Shown here: positions 42,801-46,615 of the stretch, piece after piece
Layout of the letters: every line of letters starts with the position of its first letter
Numbering within the stretch: position 1 is the first letter of the stretch
Source: Chitinophagales bacterium
GTDB taxonomy: Bacteria > Bacteroidota > Bacteroidia > Chitinophagales > S012-47
DNA length: 46,615 bases
Assembly: GCA_015487695.1 (NCBI GenBank)
Contig: WFPF01000121.1
Location: 1-46,615 of the forward strand
Direction: 5' to 3'
Position numbers and translations under genes: made by a program
The notes under the pieces: generated by a model
The model's input: only the letters and a program-made list of their open reading frames with translations
The model's database searches: none
Told to the model about the DNA's origin: nothing

Positions 42801-44747
42801 ATGAAAAAGCAAAGAATAAGCAGGCAAATTGAAGCACGGGGCATCAACGAATCGCGAATAATAAAAGCCATAGAAAAAGTAGACCGGACGGCCTTTCTGC
42901 CGGTTGCTCTACACGAACTCGCATACGAAGACCTGCATCTGCCGGTTGACAAACGCATCTATCTTCCGCGCCTTTACGTGACGGCCCGCTGGCTGCAGTT
43001 GCTCGATGTCCGGGAGGGCGACAAGGTCTTGCTGCTGGCTTTCGATTCGGGCTACCTTCTCTCCATTCTCGCCCGCCTGGCCGCAGAAGTGTATGCCGTG
43101 GATGAGCAGGATGAATACATCGAGTTCATAGAAAAAATCCTTCAGGAGCAGCAGATTGACAATGTCCGTTTCAAAACCGGACCTGTAGGCAGCGGCTGGC
43201 CCGATCATGCTCCCTACGACAAGATATTCGTAGCCCGGGAACTGCCTTCGATTCCCGAAACACTGGAATCGCAGCTCAGGGAAGGCGGAAGGGCCGTAAT
43301 GCCTGTGGGGCCCGACTGGTCGCACCTTTACCTTGAAGTGATGGAGAAGGATACAGATGGACAAATCAGCCGAAAATTTATCAGCGATTCCTACTTCATT
43401 CCCAAGCCGCGGGTACTGCCATCCATTCCCGAAGAAAAGGCCGACCCGGAGGAGACCCTGGCCGCGGTAAAGCGCATTTACCTTCCTTTTGAAAGCATTG
43501 AGCGCTACGATACGGATGCCATTCTTGATCGCATTGGCGATGCCCGCATTGTCCTCTTCGGAGAAGCCTCCCATGGCAGCAGCGAGTTTTACCGCATGCG
43601 GCAAAAAATCAGCAAAGCCCTGATCAGGGAGAAAGGATTTAAGATCATCGGGGCTGAAGCCGACTGGCCCGACATGGAAATTGTGAATCACTATGTGCAC
43701 GGAAGGCTAAAAGGCGAATTCCGTACACCCTTCAGAAGGTTCCCGCAATGGATGTGGCGCAATGCCGAGTTTCTGGAGTTCAGCGAATGGCTGAAAGCCT
43801 ATAACCGGAGCACTGAAAAGAAAGTATCCATCTACGGGCTGGATCTTTACGGACTGGAAAATTCCGTTCATCACGTGCTCAATTACCTGGAAGAAAAAGA
43901 TCCCGTACTTGCCCGGGAAGCAAGAAAGCATTACTCCTGCATCACACCCTACATGGAAGACCCCTCGGTATACGGTCAATTGGTGCTGAGCGGCCGTCTG
44001 GAGAGTTGCGAGCAGGAGGTCATGCAAATGCTCATAACCCTGCTGAAAGAGCGTGAAAAACTCAACCACAACAGCGAAGCATTTTACTACGTCTATCAGA
44101 ATGCACGCGCCATAGCCGATGCCGAGCGTTATTATAAGATCATGTATTACGGAGGTGCCGACTCATGGAATCTGCGCGATCAGCACATGTTCCATACGCT
44201 TCGTTCGCTGCTGGCCTTCCACGGCCCCGATTCGAAGGCCATCGTGTGGGCCCACAATTCACATATCGGCAATGCCCTGGCCACACAGATGTATGCGCGG
44301 GGTGAGATCAACATCGGCCATCTCTGCCGAGAAAGCTTTGGCGATAAATCCTACCACATCGGCTTTGCCACCGATCACGGCCGCGTGGCCGCAGCCGACA
44401 ACTGGGGCGAAGCCATGAAAATAAAAAAAGTCAAACCGGCCCTTCCCGGCAGTTATGAGGAAATCATGCACCGAAGCGGAGAAAAATGCTTCAGCCTGCC
44501 GCTGCGCAGCAATGCGAGCAAGCCCGATGCCCTCCGTCTGCTTGCCTCTCCGCGCCTTGAACGGGCCATAGGCGTCATCTACCGGCCCGATACCGAACGG
44601 CAGAGCCATTATTTCCTGGCATCGCTGCCGGCACAGTTTGACGAACTGATCTGGTTTGACGAAACAGAGGCGGTAAGGGCCCTCCAGGGAGAAGAGGAAA
44701 GAAAGGATCTTCCGGCACTGCATCCTTTTGCCACCCTGGACGAGTAA
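42801..44747 (+). CDS. Pseudo-PCMT domain fused to an erythromycin-esterase-like domain
   Basis: 648 residues. Residues about 1-205 have the L-isoaspartate methyltransferase (PCMT) pattern (RQIEARGINESRIIKAIEKV, HELAYEDLHLPV) but both key parts are altered. The usual GQTISQP catalytic loop reads DKRIYLPRLYV, and the SAM loop (normally EIGTGSGY) is LLLAFDSGY at 77-85. Residues about 222-640 are an EreA/ChaN-like esterase domain with GEASHGSSEFYRM at about 253, GAEADWPDMEIVNHYV and a later AHNSHIGNA, so the esterase core looks intact. It may hydrolyse a lactone or ester other than a macrolide. The stop directly abuts the convergent kinase gene with no spacing. Confidence 0.8.
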   Translation: MKKQRISRQIEARGINESRIIKAIEKVDRTAFLPVALHELAYEDLHLPVDKRIYLPRLYVTARWLQLLDVREGDKVLLLAFDSGYLLSILARLAAEVYAVDEQDEYIEFIEKILQEQQIDNVRFKTGPVGSGWPDHAPYDKIFVARELPSIPETLESQLREGGRAVMPVGPDWSHLYLEVMEKDTDGQISRKFISDSYFIPKPRVLPSIPEEKADPEETLAAVKRIYLPFESIERYDTDAILDRIGDARIVLFGEASHGSSEFYRMRQKISKALIREKGFKIIGAEADWPDMEIVNHYVHGRLKGEFRTPFRRFPQWMWRNAEFLEFSEWLKAYNRSTEKKVSIYGLDLYGLENSVHHVLNYLEEKDPVLAREARKHYSCITPYMEDPSVYGQLVLSGRLESCEQEVMQMLITLLKEREKLNHNSEAFYYVYQNARAIADAERYYKIMYYGGADSWNLRDQHMFHTLRSLLAFHGPDSKAIVWAHNSHIGNALATQMYARGEINIGHLCRESFGDKSYHIGFATDHGRVAAADNWGEAMKIKKVKPALPGSYEEIMHRSGEKCFSLPLRSNASKPDALRLLASPRLERAIGVIYRPDTERQSHYFLASLPAQFDELIWFDETEAVRALQGEEERKDLPALHPFATLDE

Positions 44748-46064
44748 TTATCTTTCCTGGTGGAGCAAGACTTTCAGGGTGCTGTCTCCAATGATGATAA
44801 TATCGCCCGGAGTCAAAATTCTTCCATCGCTTTTCAGGCGGCTTCCGTTGACGAAAACACCATTGGTCGAAGGATACCAGCCGGGGGTGCCGTCTTTGGT
44901 GCGAAACTGCCCGTCTTTGATCGTCCAGTGATGGGTTACCGGATTGTATTGCAGTGTTGCATGATAATTGGAAATAAACTGAGTGAAATATTCCGTGATG
45001 CCGATGTCATTGGTAAAAGGATCTTCCTCGTTGTACCATCCCAGCGACAATACCGGCTTGCCTTTGTACTGCATCAGGTTATTGAGGTGGTAGGTCCGCC
45101 CGATTTCCTCCCCGTTTTGCACTTTCAGCACCCATTGGCTGTGCTCATCCACGCTGTAGTCAGCGCTGTCATCGGCTATATGGTAGCCCAGTTCGCTGAT
45201 GATTTCCCTTACGTTCTGATATCGGTCTTCGGGCTTGTAGCGCAGGCACCTGGCGATGATGGCTTCCCATTTCGTTGAAGGGCTCTTTGCATTCAGCCGC
45301 TCGCGGTCCCAACTTTCCTCTTTTTTCTTTTTCTCGTAGGCCGGAATATTTTCCAGAAATTCCTCGAATCCCCCGAAAGGAAGTGCACCGTGTGTAATCA
45401 CCTCATACATCATGGCTCCGAAGGCATAGATATCATTGGTGGGGCCCATCACTTTCATGGCCCGTTTGGCATCAATCTGCTCCGGAGGAGAATAACAGCC
45501 CGTGGCAAAGACTTCCTTGGCATGGCCCATAAAGTTGGCCACCGTATGCCGTTTTTTTACCGATGCCGAGATACCGAAGTCGGCCAGCCGGGGACGCTTC
45601 TCTTCATCAAACAATACGTTTTCGGGTTTGATATCACGATGAATAATGCCTTCGGAGTGCAGATCGTCCAGGCCGCTCAATATGCCGAAAGCAATGCGGT
45701 CCAGCTCTTTTTCCCTCAGCTCCTTATTGATATAATCCCTCAAACTCCCGTTGGGACAGGCATCCATTACCAGAAAAGGATTGCCCTTGAATACATCAAA
45801 ATCATAGCTTTTTACCACATAGTTGCTCTTGAGTTTCGAGCCGTATTCAAACTCCTGTTTGAAACGTTTGGCATACTCCACCCGCTCATCGGGGAGGAAG
45901 GTAAAAAGCTTGGTAAGTTTGAGTGCATAATGATCCCTCCCGTCATGTACCAGGTAAACGCTTCCGAAGCCGCCTTCACCGAGGCCCCGCTCGATGGTAT
46001 AGTTCTTCTTTTTCGAACGGATTACGTCTCCCTGATTCGGTTCCACAGACTCGAGCATGCTCAT
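44748..46064 (-). CDS. Ser/Thr protein kinase with C-terminal FHA domain
   Basis: 438 residues. Eukaryotic-like kinase: Gly loop GLGEGGFGSVY (27-37), Lys49 in YALKL, catalytic Asp144 in IHRDIKPEN, DFG at 162-164 and SPPEQ in the activation region. The FHA domain covers about 318-433 (STNGVFVNG, the phosphothreonine-binding loop). No membrane helix, so cytosolic. Its neighbour upstream carries a zinc ribbon and FHA domain and probably is its phospho-partner or substrate, since the two are only 3 bases apart. Kinase residues are intact. Confidence 0.88.
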   Translation of the reverse strand: MSMLESVEPNQGDVIRSKKKNYTIERGLGEGGFGSVYLVHDGRDHYALKLTKLFTFLPDERVEYAKRFKQEFEYGSKLKSNYVVKSYDFDVFKGNPFLVMDACPNGSLRDYINKELREKELDRIAFGILSGLDDLHSEGIIHRDIKPENVLFDEEKRPRLADFGISASVKKRHTVANFMGHAKEVFATGCYSPPEQIDAKRAMKVMGPTNDIYAFGAMMYEVITHGALPFGGFEEFLENIPAYEKKKKEESWDRERLNAKSPSTKWEAIIARCLRYKPEDRYQNVREIISELGYHIADDSADYSVDEHSQWVLKVQNGEEIGRTYHLNNLMQYKGKPVLSLGWYNEEDPFTNDIGITEYFTQFISNYHATLQYNPVTHHWTIKDGQFRTKDGTPGWYPSTNGVFVNGSRLKSDGRILTPGDIIIIGDSTLKVLLHQER

Positions 46065-46067
46065 GAC

Positions 46068-46586
46068 TTATGAGATTTCAATGGTGTAGACCTTGTTGCC
46101 AATCACTATTTTGCTTCCGTTGGCGACTTTCATCTTGCCAACGACCTGCACAAAGGTTGCTCCGTTGCTGCTTTTATCTTCCAGAAACAAAGCCCCGTCA
46201 GCAAAAGAGAAAACGGCATGTAGCGTGGAAGAAATACTCGGATTTCCCGGCTCCAGGACCTTTCTGTTCATCTCTATCCGATCACCGCTCAGGGTGATCG
46301 CCTCTTCGCTGCCCTCTTCTTTCAGCTGCACGATTCTTTCTTTCTTCTTCCCTATCTCTAATCCCCCGAGTTTCACGGTTTTAGCTTCTGACGCAGGCGT
46401 GTTTTCATTCCCGCTTCCTGCTTCATCTCCCTCGAAACCGCAATTCGGGCAGGCATGGCCCGGACCGGGAATTGACCGCAAGGGATAATAAGCACAGGAC
46501 GGACACTTAATGATGCTGTCGGCTCTGCCGGATGAAGGGGCTGCTGCATCATCCCATCCCGGAAGATCGGGTGCCTGACCCCTCAT
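46068..46586 (-). CDS. Zinc-ribbon and FHA-domain protein
   Basis: 172 residues as called from the ATG at 46586. A zinc ribbon with CPSC (28-31) and CPNC (46-49) is followed by a linker and an FHA domain (about 80-172) containing STLHAVFSF and KSSNGATFV, both typical of phosphothreonine-binding folds. It lies 3 bases upstream of the FHA-kinase gene, so the two likely form a phospho-signalling unit. The same frame stays open upstream to the window edge (codons ...PSQGAKT before the ATG), so the true start could lie outside the window and the protein may be longer. Confidence 0.78.
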   Translation of the reverse strand: MRGQAPDLPGWDDAAAPSSGRADSIIKCPSCAYYPLRSIPGPGHACPNCGFEGDEAGSGNENTPASEAKTVKLGGLEIGKKKERIVQLKEEGSEEAITLSGDRIEMNRKVLEPGNPSISSTLHAVFSFADGALFLEDKSSNGATFVQVVGKMKVANGSKIVIGNKVYTIEIS

Positions 46587-46615
46587 TGTTTTGGCTCCCT
46601 GCGAAGGTGTGGGCG

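Overview
The window is about 46.6 kb from a chromosome of the phylum Bacteroidota, probably a Saprospiria- or Chitinophagia-like or related environmental lineage. The case rests on several marks: a type IX secretion sorting domain on a subtilase and a CHU_C-type gliding-motility C-terminus on a 1500-residue adhesin; the TAnnTTTG promoter box in front of many genes; genes typical of the phylum (LptE-like lipoprotein, BT_3928-type DoxX protein, DUF1599, DUF6090, TM2/DUF2752); and the neighbourhood miaB / sigma-54 activator / lptE / TPR / secG / groES / groEL. I found no tRNA, rRNA or insertion sequence. Apart from the AT-rich left end, the window looks like ordinary core and accessory chromosome.

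Layout. (1) 1-330: an AT-rich CRISPR-Cas9 scar. It holds the tail of one tracrRNA-like RNA, a cas9 5' stub on the minus strand carrying the RuvC-I motif, and a second complete tracrRNA with its own promoter and terminator. (2) 623-4733: trmH, a cystathionine beta-synthase/cysteine synthase gene, a LysM/double-psi-barrel protein and an NfeD-type membrane protease. (3) 4853-14693: the giant adhesin, a patatin, small membrane proteins, a GNAT-like protein and a GH114-like lipoprotein. (4) 14763-19324: a YtcJ-like amidohydrolase, a glycosyltransferase and the NAD-salvage pair pncB-pncA. (5) 19538-24890: a stand-alone NUMOD4/HNH protein with a C-terminal helix-turn-helix, groEL-groES, a conserved unknown, secG, a TPR protein and lptE. 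(6) 24874-33655: a sigma-54 activator, miaB, an NtrY-like histidine kinase and an HdrB/HdrC-like iron-sulfur pair. (7) 33881-41443: a secreted subtilase, a PyrR-like phosphoribosyltransferase, a peptide-type ABC permease, a DoxX protein, DUF1599, folP and the diadenylate cyclase cdaA. (8) 41728-46615: a deoxyhypusine synthase homologue, a pseudo-PCMT/erythromycin-esterase fusion, and a Ser/Thr kinase with FHA domain next to a zinc-ribbon/FHA protein.

How the genes work together. pncA and pncB turn nicotinamide into nicotinate mononucleotide. groES-groEL form the chaperonin, preceded by a cluster of TGTCA elements. The kinase/FHA pair is a phospho-signalling unit. The Hdr-like pair probably passes electrons between the quinone pool and a soluble partner. 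folP and cdaA are co-transcribed. The most unusual feature is the left edge. Two different tracrRNA tails flank a cas9 gene whose recognisable sequence stops after 16 codons, as if one type II CRISPR system had replaced another.
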